DNA of 64,000 bases, taken from assembly GCA_964019165.1 (NCBI GenBank), contig OZ025274.1, positions 5,603,868 to 5,667,867 on the forward strand, in the 5' to 3' direction. This stretch comes from Mastigias papua. Lineage: Eukaryota > Cnidaria > Scyphozoa > Rhizostomeae > Mastigiidae. The translations under genes were made by a program, and so were the position numbers. Numbering within the stretch: the first letter of the stretch is position 1; every line of letters starts with the position of its first letter. Under the pieces are notes generated by a model, which was not told where the DNA came from, did not search any database, and saw nothing but the letters and a program-made list of their open reading frames with translations. Positions 10,890-23,447 of this stretch are shown here, one piece after another.

Positions 10890-12198
10890 AGCGAAAGTGT
10901 CCTTTGCTTTCTGGCGACAACTGACAGGAATTGAAATTGACAGGTTTTGATTCTAGTTTGAAAAGTAATGAAAATGAGCGAATTTTGGCCACAGAGTAAG
11001 GCTATAACCTTTGTGTTTGATGAAAAATGACCGGAGTTGGAATTGAGTGATGTCGATCCTAGATTGAAATCTGGCGAAAATCAGGAAATTTTGGCAAAAA
11101 CGAAAGGCTATAACCTTTGTTTTCTGGTACAAAATAACAGGAATCAAAATTTATTGACTTTGGTTCTCGATTGAGAATTGGGGAAAATGAGCGAACTTCG
11201 GACTAGAAGTAAGGCTATGGCCTTGATAATTGTCCCAAACATGACCCGAATTTTGAAATTACTTGATTTGGATTACAGATTGAAGCATGTTCAAAATGAG
11301 CCAAGTTTGGCTAAACAGTAAAGCTGTAGCCCTAGTATTTCTCCAAAAAATTGCCTTAATTGAACCTGATTGATTTTCATTGCAGATTGACCAGTGATGA
11401 AAATTAGCCAATTGTGACCAAAACGTAAGGGTGTTTTTCCTACAAATGACCCACATTGAAATTTATTGACTTTGATTACATATCGAAAGTGATGAACATA
11501 AGCCGATGTTGGCCAACAGGTAAGGCTATAGCCTTGCTACTTTGCTGAAATATGACCCTAATTGAAACTGATATTATAATTGTAGATAGAAAAGTGCTGA
11601 CAATCAGCAAATTGCAGCCAAAAATAGTGTAATAGTCTTAGGTGGCTTGCCCAAAAATGACCCAAATTGACAATACATAAATTTGATTCCAGAGTGAAAG
11701 GTAATGACAATGAGCCAATTTTGGCCGCAAAGCAAGCTCCAGCCGTTTTTTTGCCGAACAATGGCTGCAGGTGGAAAAGTGATGAAATTCAGGCAACCTA
11801 AGAAAATCTGTACGTAAACAAAATCGATTGGCTTTGATTGCAAATTGAATAGCGATAAACCTGAGACATATTAGGCCTAAAGTAGGGCTATAGTCATGGT
11901 ATTCTATCGAAATTTGACTCAAATCAAACTTGATAGACTTTGATTACAGATAGACTAGTGATGGACACGACCAATTTAGACACACAGGTAAGGCTATAGA
12001 CTTCCTATTTTGCTCCATAATAACCAACTTGACCTCGATTGACCTTGATTGCAGATTGAAAAGTGATGACAATGAGCCATTTTCCCCCACAACTAATACT
12101 ACAGCTTTGGTATTTTGCTCAACAATGCCAAATTTCAAATCGATTGACTTTGATTGCAGATTGAAAAGTGATGAAAATGAGCGATTTTTGGCCAAAAA
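10890..12198. repeat. Diverged edge of the 107-bp satellite array
   Basis: About twelve decayed monomers can be followed by the anchor GTAAGGCTAT or its variants at about 10,997, 11,104, 11,212, 11,321, 11,425, 11,520, 11,629, 11,732, 11,882, 11,988 and 12,093. Spacing varies from about 95 to 109 bp, with one 150-bp interval (11,732-11,882). Each still shows pieces such as TTTGATTGCAGATTGAAAAGTGATG and the AATGACC block. Divergence drops sharply at about 12,100-12,200, where the homogeneous array begins. Decay at the margin is usual for satellites, because unequal exchange homogenises the interior better. Confidence 0.85.
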
Positions 12199-15100
12199 GT
12201 AAGGCTATAGCCTTGGTATTTTGGTGAAAAATGACCAAATTTGAAATTGATTGATTTTGATTGCAGATTGAAAAGTGATGAAAATGAGCGATGTTTGGCC
12301 AAACAGTAAGGCTATAGCCTTGGTATTTTGGTGAAAAATGACCAAATTTGAAATTGATTGATTTTGATTGCAGATTGAAAAGTGATGAAAATGAGCGATT
12401 TTTGGCCAAAAAGTAAGGCTATAGCCTTGGTATTTTGGTGAAAAATGACCAAATTTGAAATTGATTCATTTTGATTGCAGATTGAAAAGTGATGAAAATG
12501 AGCGATGGTTGGCCAAAAAGTAAGGCTATAGCCTTGGTATTTTGGTGAAAAATGACCAAATTTGAAATTCATTCAGTTTGATTGCAGATTGAAAAGTGAT
12601 GAAAATGAGCGATGTTTGGCCAAAAAGTAAGGCTATAGCCTTGGTATTTTGGTGAAAAATGACCAAATTTGAAATTGATTGATTGTGATTGCAGATTGAA
12701 AAGTGATGAAAATGAGCGATGTTTGGCCAAAAAGTAAGGCTATAGCCTTGGTATATTGGTGAAAAATGACCAAATTTGAAATTGATTCATTTTGATTGCA
12801 GATTGAAAAGTGATGAAAATGAGCGATGTTTGGCCAAAAAGTAAGGCTATAGCCTTGGTATTTTGGTGAAAAATGACCAAATTTGAAATTGATTGATTTT
12901 GATTGCAGATTGAAAAGTGATGAAAATGTGCGATTTTTGGCGAAACAGTAAGGCTATAGCCTTGGTATTTTGGTGAAAAATGACCAAATTTGAAATTCAT
13001 TGATTTTGATTGCAGATTGAAAAGTGATGAAAATGAGCGATGTTTGGCCAAAAAGTAAGGCTATAGCCTTGGTATTTTGGTGAAAAATGACCAAATTTGA
13101 AATTGATTCAGTTTGATTGCAGATTGAAGAGTGATGAAAATGTGCGATTTTTGGCGAAAAAGTAAGGCTATAGCCTTGGTATTTTGGTGAAAAATGACCA
13201 AATTTGAAATTGATTCATTTTGATTGCAGATTGAAAAGTGATGAAAATGAGCGATTTTTGGCCAAAAAGTAAGGCTATAGCCTTGGTATTTTGGTGAAAA
13301 ATGACCAAATGTGTAATTCATTCAGTTTGATTGCAGATTGAAAAGTGATGAAAATGAGCGATTTTTGGCCAAACAGTAAGGCTATAGCCTTGGTATTTTG
13401 GTGAAAAATGACCAAATTTGAAATTGATTGATTTTGATTGCAGATTGAAAAGTGATGAAAATGAGCGATTTTTGGCCAAAAAGTAAGGCTATAGCCTTGG
13501 TATTTTGGTGAAAAATGACCAAATTTGAAATTGATTCATTTTGATTGCAGATTGAAAAGTGATGAAAATGAGCGATGGTTGGCCAAAAAGTAAGGCTATA
13601 GCCTTGGTATTTTGGTGAAAAATGACCAAATTTGAAATTCATTCAGTTTGATTGCAGATTGAAAAGTGATGAAAATGAGCGATGTTTGGCCAAAAAGTAA
13701 GGCTATAGCCTTGGTATTTTGGTGAAAAATGACCAAATTTGAAATTGATTCATTTTGATTGAAGATTGAAGAGTGATGAAAATGTGCGATTTTTGGCGAA
13801 AAAGTAAGGCTATAGCCTTGGTATTTTGGTGAAAAATGACCAAATTTGAAATTCATTCATTTTGATTGCAGATTGAAAAGTGATGAAAATGAGCGATTTT
13901 TGGCCAAAAAGTAAGGCTATAGCCTTGGTATTTTGGTGAAAAATGACCAAATTTGAAATTGATTGATTTTGATTGCAGATTGAAAAGTGATGAAAATGAG
14001 CGATGTTTGGCCAAACAGTAAGGCTATAGCCTTGGTATTTTGGTGAAAAATGACCAAATTTGAAATTGATTCATTTTGATTGCAGATTGAAAAGTGATGA
14101 AAATGAGCGATTTTTGGCCAAAAAGTAAGGCTATAGCCTTGGTATTTTGGTGAAAAATGACCAAATTTGAAATTGATTCATTTTGATTGCAGATTGAAAA
14201 GTGATGAAAATGAGCGATGGTTGGCCAAAAAGTAAGGCTATAGCCTTGGTATTTTGGTGAAAAATGACCAAATTTGAAATTCATTCAGTTTGATTGCAGA
14301 TTGAAAAGTGATGAAAATGAGCGATGTTTGGCCAAAAAGTAAGGCTATAGCCTTGGTATTTTGGTGAAAAATGACCAAATTTGAAATTGATTCAGTTTGA
14401 TTGCAGATTGAAGAGTGATGAAAATGTGCGATTTTTGGCGAAAAAGTAAGGCTATAGCCTTGGTATTTTGGTGAAAAATGACCAAATTTGAAATTGATTC
14501 ATTTTGATTGCAGATTGAAAAGTGATGAAAATGAGCGATTTTTGGCCAAAAAGTAAGGCTATAGCCTTGGTATTTTGGTGAAAAATGACCAAATGTGTAA
14601 TTCATTCAGTTTGATTGCAGATTGAAAAGTGATGAAAATGAGCGATTTTTGGCCAAAAAGTAAGGCTATAGCCTTGGTATTTTTGTGAAAAATGACCAAA
14701 TTTGAAATTCAGTCATTTTGATTGCAGATTGAAAAGTGATGAAAATGAGCGATGTTTGGCCAAAAAGTAAGGCTATAGCCTTGGTATTTTGGTGAAAAAT
14801 GACCAAATTTGAAATTGATTCATTTTGATTGCAGATTGAAAAGTGATGAAAATGAGCGATGTTTGGCCAAACAGTAAGGCTATAGCCTTGGTATTTTGGT
14901 GAAAAATGACCAAATTTGAAATTGATTGATTTTGATTGCAGATTGAAAAGTGATGAAAATGTGCGATTTTTGGCGAAAAAGTAAGGCTATAGCCTTGGTA
15001 TTTTGGTGAAAAATGACCAAATTTGAAATTGATTGATTTTGATTGCAGATTGAAAAGTGATGAAAATGAGCGATTTTTGGCCAAAAAGTAAGGCTATAGC

Positions 15101-18100
15101 CTTGGTATTTTGGTGAAAAATGACCAAATTTGAAATTGATTGATTTTGATTGCAGATTGAAAAGTGATGAAAATCAGCGATTTTTGGCCAAAAAGTAAGG
15201 CTATAGCCTTGGTATTTTGGTGAAAAATGACCAAATTTGAAATTGATTGATTGTGATTGCAGATTGAAAAGTGATGAAAATGAGCGATGTTTGGCCAAAA
15301 AGTAAGGCTATAGCCTTGGTATTTTGGTGAAAAATGACCAAATTTGAAATTCATTCAGTTCGATTGCAGATTGAAAAGTGATGAAAATGAGCGATGTTTG
15401 GCCAAAAAGTAAGGCTATAGCCTTGGTATTTTGGTGAAAAATGACCAAATTTGAAATTGATTCATTTTGATTGCAGATTGAAAAGTGATGAAAATGAGCG
15501 ATGTTTGGCCAAAAAGTAACGCTATAGCCTTGGTATTTTGGTGAAAAATGACCAAATTTGAAATTGATTGATTTTGATTGCAGATTGAAAAGTGATGAAA
15601 ATGAGCGATGTTTGGCCAAAAAGTAAGGCTATAGCCTTGGTAGTTTGGTGGAAAATGACCAAATTTGAAATTCATTCATGTTGATTGCAGATTGAAAAGT
15701 GATGAAAATGAGCGATGTTTGGCCAAAAAGTAAGGCTATAGCCTTGGTATTTTGGTGACAAATGACCAAATTTGAAATTGATTGATTTTGATTGCAGATT
15801 GAAAAGTGATGAAAATGAGCGATGTTTGGCCAAAAAGTAAGGCTATAGCCTTGGTATTTTGGTGAAAAATGACCAAATTTGAAATTGATTGATTTTGAAT
15901 GCAGATTGAAAAGTGATGAAAATGAGCGATGTTTGGCCAAAAAGTAAGGCTATAGCCTTGGTATTTTGGTGAAAAATGACCAAATTTGAAATTGATTCAT
16001 TTTGATTGCTGATTGAAAAGTGATGAAAATTAGCGATGTTTGGCCAAAAAGTAAGGCTATAGCCTTGGTATTTTGGTGACAAATGACCAAATTTGAAAAT
16101 CATTCAGTTTGATTGCAGATTGAAAAGTGATGAAAATTAGCGATGTTTGGCCAAAAAGTAAGGCTATAGCCTTGGTAGTTTGGTGAAAAATGACCAAATT
16201 TGAAAATCATTCAGTTTGATTGCAGATTGAAAAGTGATGAAAATGAGCGATGTTTGGCCAAAAAGTAAGGTTATAGCCTTGGTATTTTGGTGAAAAATGA
16301 CCGAATTTGAAATTCATTCATTTTGATTGCAGATTGAGGAGTGATGAAAATGTGCGAGTTTTGGCGAAAAAGTAAGGCTATAGCCTTGGTATTTTGGTGA
16401 AAAATGACCAAATTTGAAATTCAGTCAGTTTGACTGCAGATTGAAAAGTGATGAAAATGAGCGATGTTTGGCCAAAAAGTAAGGCTATAGCCTTGGTATT
16501 TTGGTGAAAAATGACCAAATTTGAAATTCATTGATTTTGATTGCAGATTGAAAAGTGATGAAAATGAGCGATGTTTGGCCAAAAAGTAAGGCTATAGCCT
16601 TGGTATTTTGGTGAAAAATGACCAAATTTGAAATTGATTCATTTTGATTGCAGATTGAAAAGTGATGAAAATGAGCGATGTTTGGCCAAACAGTAAGGCT
16701 ATAGCCTTGGTATTTTGGTGAAAAATGACCAAATTTGAAATTGATTCATTTTGATTGCAGATTGGAAAGTGATGAAAATGTGCGATTTTTGGCGAAAAAG
16801 TAAGGCTATAGCCTTGGTATTTTGGTGAAAAATGACCAAATTTGAAATTCATTCAGTTTGATTGCAGATTGAAAAGTGATGAAAATGAGCGATGTTTGGC
16901 CAAAGAGTAAGGCTATAGCCTTGGTATTTTGGTGAAAAATGACCAAATTTGAAATTGATTGATTTTCATTGCAGATTGAAAAGTGATGAAAATGAGCGAT
17001 GTTTGGCCAAACAGTAAGGCTATAGCCTTGGTATTTTGGTGAAAAATGACCAAATTTGAAATTGATTGATTTTGATTGCAGATTGAAAAGTGATGAAAAT
17101 GAGCGATTTTTGGCCAAAAAGTAAGGCTATAGCCTTGGTATTTTGGTGAAAAATGACCAAATTTGAAATTGATTCATTTTGATTGCTGATTGAAAAGTGA
17201 TGAAAATTAGCGATGTTTGGCCAAAAAGTAAGGCTATAGCCTTGGTATTTTGGTGAAAAATGACCAAATTTGAAAATGATTCAGTTTGATTGCAGATTGA
17301 AAAGTGATGACAATGAGCGATGTTTGGCCAAAAAGTAAGGCTATAGCCTTGGTATTTTGGTGAAAAATGACCAAATTTGAAATTGATTGATTTTGATTGC
17401 AGATTGAAAAGTGATGAAAATGAGCGATGTTTGGCCAAAAAGTAAGGCTATAGCCTTGGTATTTTGGTGAAAAATGACCAAATTTGAAATTGATTCATTT
17501 TGATTGCTGATTGAAAAGTGATGAAAATGAGCGATGTTTGGCCAAAAAGTAAGGCTATAGCCTTGGTATTTTGGTGAAAAATGACCAAATTTGAAATTGA
17601 TTGATTTTGATTGCAGATTGAAAAGTGATGAAAATGAGCGATGTTTGGCCAAAAAGTAAGGCTATAGCCTTGGTATTTTGGTGAAAAATGACCAAATTTG
17701 AAATTGATTGATTTTGATTGCAGATTGAAAAGTGATGAAAATGAGCGATTTTTGGCCAAAAAGTAAGGCTATAGCCTTGGTATTTTGGTGAAAAATGACC
17801 AAATTTGAAATTGATTGATTTTGATTGCAGATTGAAAAGTGATGAAAATCAGCGATTTTTGGCCAAAAAGTAAGGCTATAGCCTTGGTATTTTGGTGAAA
17901 AATGACCAAATTTGAAATTGATTGATTGTGATTGCAGATTGAAAAGTGATGAAAATGAGCGATGTTTGGCCAAAAAGTAAGGCTATAGCCTTGGTATATT
18001 GGTGAAAAATGACCAAATTTGAAATTGATTCATTTTGATTGCAGATTGAAAAGTGATGAAAATGAGCGATGTTTGGCCAAAAAGTAAGGCTATAGCCTTG

Positions 18101-21100
18101 GTATTTTGGTGAAAAATGACCAAATTTGAAATTGATTGATTTTGATTGCAGATTGAAAAGTGATGAAAATGTGCGATTTTTGGCGAAACAGTAAGGCTAT
18201 AGCCTTGGTATTTTGGTGAAAAATGACCAAATTTGAAATTCATTGATTTTGATTGCAGATTGAAAAGTGATGAAAATTAGCGATGTTTGGCCAAAAAGTA
18301 AGGCTATAGCCTTGGTATTTTGGTGAAAAATGACCAAATTTGAAAATCATTCAGTTTGATTGCAGATTGAAAAGTGATGACAATGAGCGATGTTTGGCCA
18401 AAAAGTAAGGCTATAGCCTTGGTATTTTGGTGAAAAATGACCAAATTTGAAATTGATTCATTTTGATTGCAGATTGAAAAGTGATGAAAATGAGCGATGT
18501 TTGGCCAAAAAGTAAGGCTATAGCCTTGGTATTTTGGTGAAAAATGACCAAATTTGAAATTGATTCATTTTGATTGCTGATTGAAAAGTGATGAAAATTA
18601 GCGATGTTTGGCCAAAAAGTAAGGCTATAGCCTTGGTATTTTGGTGAAAAATGACCAAATTTGAAAATCATTCAGTTTGATTGCAGATTGAAAAGTGATG
18701 AAAATTAGCGATGTTTGGCCAAAAAGTAAGGCTATAGCCTTGGTAGTTTGGTGAAAAATGACCAAATTTGAAAATCATTCAGTTTGATTGCAGATTGAAA
18801 AGTGATGAAAATGAGCGATGTTTGGCCAAAAAGTAAGGTTATAGCCTTGGTATTTTGGTGAAAAATGACCAAATTTGAAATTCATTCATTTTGATTGCAG
18901 ATTGAGGAGTGATGAAAATGTGCGAGTTTTGGCGAAAAAGTAAGGCTATAGCCTTGGTATTTTGGTGAAAAATGACCAAATTTGAAATTCAGTCAGTTTG
19001 ACTGCAGATTGAAAAGTGATGAAAATGAGCGATGTTTGGCCAAAAAGTAAGGCTATAGCCTTGGTATTTTGGTGAAAAATGACCAAATTTGAAATTGATT
19101 GATTTTGATTGCAGATTGAAAAGTGATGAAAATGAGCGATGTTTGGCCAAAAAGTAAGGCTATAGCCTTGGTATTTTGGTGAAAAATGACCAAATTTGAA
19201 ATTGATTCATTTTGATTGCAGATTGAAAAGTGATGAAAATGAGCGATGTTTGGCCAAACAGTAAGGCTATAGCCTTGGTATTTTGGTGAAAAATGACCAA
19301 ATTTGAAATTGATTCATTTTGATTGCAGATTGAAAAGTGGTGAAAATGTGCGATTTTTGGCGAAAAAGTAAGGCTATAGCCTTGGTATTTTGGTGAAAAA
19401 TGACCAAATTTGAAATTCATTCAGTTTGATTGCAGATTGAAAAGTGATGAAAATTAGCGATGTTTGGCCAAAGAGTAAGGCTATAGCCTTGGTATTTTGG
19501 TGAAAAATGACCAAATTTGAAATTGATTGATTTTCATTGCAGATTGAAAAGTGATGAAAATGAGCGATGTTTGGCCAAACAGTAAGGCTATAGCCTTGGT
19601 ATTTTGGTGAAAAATGACCAAATTTGAAATTGATTGATTTTCATTGCAGATTGAAAAGTGATGAAAATGAGCGATGTTTGGCCAAACAGTAAGGCTATAG
19701 CCTTGGTATTTTGGTGAAAAATGACCAAATTTGAAATTGATTCATTTTGATTGCAGATTGAAAAGTGATGAAAATGAGCGATGTTTGGCCAAAAAGTAAG
19801 GCTATAGCCTTGGTATTTTGGTGAAAAATGACCAAATTTGAAATTGATTCATTTTGATTGCAGATTGAAAAGTGATGAAAATGAGTGATGTTTGGCCAAA
19901 AAGTAAGGCTATAGCCTTGGTATTTTGGTGAAAAATGACCAAATTTGAAATTGATTGATTTTGATTGCAGATTGAAAAGTGATGAAAATGAGCGATGTTT
20001 GGCCAAAAAGTAAGGCTATAGCCTTGGTATATTGGTGAAAAATGACCAAATTTGAAATTGATTCATTTTGATTGCAGATTGAAAAGTGATGAAAATGAGC
20101 GATGTTTGGCCAAAAAGTAAGGCTATAGCCTTGGTATTTTGGTGAAAAATGACCAAATTTGAAATTCATTCATTTTGATTGCAGGTTGAAAAGTGATGAA
20201 AATGTGCGATTTTTGGCCAGAAAGTAAGGCTATAGCCTTGGTATTTTGGTGAAAAATGACCAAATTTGAAATTCAATGATTTTGATTGCAGATTGAAAAG
20301 TGATGAAAATTAGCGATGTTTGGCCAAAAACTAAGGCTATAGCCTTGGTATTTTGGTGAAAAATGACCAAATTTGAAAATCATTCAGTTTGATTGCAGAT
20401 TGAAAAGTGATGACAATGAGCGATGTTTGGCCAAAAAGTAAGGCTATAGCCTTGGTATTTTGGTGAAAAATGACCAAATTTGAAATTGATTGATTTTGAT
20501 TGCAGATTGAAAAGTGATGAAAATGAGCGATGTTTGGCCAAAAAGTAAGGCTATAGCCTTGGTATTTTGGTGAAAAATGACCAAATTTGAAATTGATTCA
20601 TTTTGATTGCTGATTGAAAAGTGATGAAAATGAGCGATGTTTGGCCAAAAAGTAAGGCTATAGCCTTGGTATTTTGGTGAAAAATGACCAAATTTGAAAT
20701 TCATTGATTTTGATTGCAGATTGAAAAGTGATGAAAATTAGCGATGTTTGGCCAAAAAGTAAGGCTATAGCCTTGGTATTTTGGTGACAAATGACCAAAT
20801 TTGAAAATCATTCAGTTTGATTGCAGATTGAAAAGTGATGAAAATTAGCGATGTTTGGCCAAAAAGTAAGGCTATAGCCTTGGTATTTTGGTGAAAAATG
20901 ACCAAATTTGAAATTCATTCAGTTTGATTGCAGATTGAGGAGTGATGAAAATGTGCGAGTTTTGGCGAAAAAGTAATGCTATAGCCTTGGTATTTTGGTG
21001 AAAATTGACCAAATTTGAAATTCAGTCAGTTTGACTGCAGATTGAAAAGTGATGAAAATGAGCGATGTTTGGCCAAAAAGTAAGGCTATAGCCTTGGTAT

Positions 21101-23218
21101 TTTGGTGAAAAATGACCAAATTTGAAATTGATTCATTTTGATTGCAGATTGAAAAGTGATGAAAATGAGCGATGTTTGGCCAAAAAGTAACGCTATAGCC
21201 TTGGTATTTTGGTGAAAACTGACCAAATTTGAAATTGATTCATTTTGATTGCTAATTGAAAAGTGATGAAAATGAGCGATGTTTGGCCAAAAAGTAAGGC
21301 TATAGCCTTGGTATTTTGGTGAAAAATGACCAAATTTGAAATTGATTCATTTTGATTGCAGATTGAAAAGTGATGAAAATGTGCGATTTTTGGCCAGAAA
21401 GTAAGGCTATAGCCTTGGTATTTTGGTGAAAAATGACCAAATTTGAAAATCATTCAGTTTGATTGCAGATTGAAAAGTGATGAAAATGAGCGATGTTTGG
21501 CCAAAAAGTAAGGTTATAGCCTTGGTATTTTGGTGAAAAATGACCAAATTTGAAATTCATTCATTTTGATTGCAGATTGAAGAGTGATGAAAATGTGCGA
21601 GCTTTGGCGAAAAGGTAAGGCTATAGCCTTGGTATTTTGGTGAAAAATGACCAAATTTGACATTCATTCATTTTGATTGCAGATTGAAAAGTGATGAAAA
21701 TGTGCGATTTTTGGCGAAACAGTAAGGCTATAGCCTTGGTATTTTGGTGAAAAATGACCAAATTTGAAATTGATTGATTTTGATTGCAGATTGAAAAGTG
21801 ATGAAAATGAGCGATGTTTGGCCAAAAAGTAAGGCTATAGCCTTGGTATTTTGGTGACAAATGACCAAATTTGAAATTGATTCATTTTGATTCCTGATTG
21901 AAAAGTGATGAAAATGAGCGATGTTTGGCCAAAAAGTAAGGCTATAGCCTTGGTATTTTGGTGAAAAATGACCAAATTTGAAAATCATTCAGTTTGATTG
22001 CAGATTGAAAAGTGATGACAATGAGCGATGTTTGGCCAAAAAGTAAGGCTATAGCCTTGGTATTTTGGTGAAAAATGACCAAATTTGAAATTGATTGATT
22101 TTGATTGCAGATTGAAAAGTGATGAAAATGAGCGATGTTTGGCCAAACAGTAAGGCTATAGCCTTGGTATTTTGGTGAAAAATGACCAAATTTGAAATTG
22201 ATTCATTTTGATTGCAGATTGAAAAGTGATGAAAATGAGCGATTTTTGGCCAAAAAGTAAGGCTATAGCCTTGGTATTTTGGTGAAAAATGACCAAATTT
22301 GAAATTGATTGATTTTGATTGCAGATTGAAAAGTGATGAAAATCAGCGATTTTTGGCCAAACAGTAAGGCTATAGCCTTGGTATTTTGGTGAAAAATGAC
22401 CAAATTTGAAATTGATTGAGTTTGATTGCAGATTGAAAAGTGATGAAAATGAGCGATGTTTGGCCAAAAAGTAAGGCTATAGCCTTGGTATATTGGTGAA
22501 AAATGACCAAATTTGAAATTGATTCATTTTGATTGCAGATTGAAAAGTGATGAAAATGAGCGATGTTTGGCCAAAAAGTAAGGCTATAGCCTTGGTATTT
22601 TGGTGAAAAATGACCAAATTTGAAATTCATTCATTTTGATTGCAGATTGAAAAGTGATGAAAATGTGCGATTTTTGGCCAGAAAGTAAGGCTATAGCCTT
22701 GGTATTTTGGTGAAAAATGACCAAATTTGAAATTCATTCAGTTTGATTGCAGATTGAAAAGTGATGAAAATGAGCGATTTTTGGCCAAAAAGTAAGGCTA
22801 TAGCCTTGGTATTTTTGTGAAAAATGACCAAATTTGAAATTCAGTCATTTTGATTGCAGATTGAAAAGTGATGAAAATGAGCGATGTTTGGCCAAAAAGT
22901 AAGGCTATAGCCTTGGTATTTTGGTGAAAAATGACCAAATTTGAAATTGATTGATTTTGATTGCAGATTGAAAAGTGATGAAAATGAGCGATGTTTGGCC
23001 AAACAGTAAGGCTATAGCCTTGGTATTTTGGTGAAAAATGACCAAATTTGAAATTGATTCATTTTGATTGCAGATTGAAAAGTGATGAAAATGAGCGATG
23101 TTTGGCCAAACAGTAAGGCTATAGCCTTGGTATTTTGGTGAAAAATGACCAAATTTGAAATTGATTGATTTTGATTGCAGATTGAAAAGTGATGAAAATG
23201 TGCGATTTTTGGCGAAAA
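12199..23218. repeat. 107-bp satellite array, left arm (about 103 monomers)
   Basis: Head-to-tail monomers of exactly 107 bp run from GTAAGGCTATAGCCTTGG at 12,199 to the retrotransposon. The monomer contains a 14-bp perfect palindrome AAGGCTATAGCCTT and, upstream of it, TTTGGCCAAA (10 bp; 14 bp in the TTTTTGGCCAAAAA variant). Monomers differ by recurring substitutions, mainly in the GATTGATTTTGATTG segment (variants GATTCATTTTG, CATTCAGTTTG, CAGTCAGTTTGACTG) and in GAGCGATGTTTGGCCAAA versus GTGCGATTTTTGGCGAAA. No net insertion or deletion was found across the arm. Minus-strand open frames of 79-103 codons recur because 107 is not a multiple of three; they are by-products. Confidence 0.97.
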
Positions 23219-23400
23219 TGGGACATTTACCGCGTAAATGTCCTTTAACGACGTAAGCGACACGCCCATGGTTACTTTTCGCCCCAGCTCCCTAGTTTAG
23301 TCACGTGCCCAAAACCACGTTTTATCAGATTTTACTAGCATTAGTTTCTCCCCATTGCTCACGAGCCTAGCTACAGAACGGTCATAGAAAAGATTTTCCT
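23217..23400 (+). repeat. Split direct repeat A1 (left end of the retrotransposon)
   Basis: These 184 bp, AATGGGACATTTAC to GATTTTCCT, recur unchanged as A2 at 27,594-27,777. The first two bases (AA) are shared with the target. The likely gag start lies 48 bp after the repeat, so A1 probably carries the promoter, but no TATA box is evident. Confidence 0.93.
23221..23243. promoter_or_regulatory. Perfect hairpin at the tip of A1 (candidate recombinase site)
   Basis: GGACATTTAC and GTAAATGTCC are perfect 10-bp inverted arms around CGC, starting two bases inside the TG that follows the AA crossover. The same hairpin is in A2 at 27,598-27,620. Its position next to the crossover suits a binding site for the recombinase or a terminal RNA fold; both roles are inferred. 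Confidence 0.5.
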
Positions 23401-23447
23401 TGCCACAGTTGTGTTTAGTGAGCTGTCCTAAGTATAGTCATAATACA

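Noticed and set aside
12199..23218. CRISPR-like regular repeat
   Set aside because: Monomers abut with no unique spacers, and the context is eukaryotic satellite DNA.
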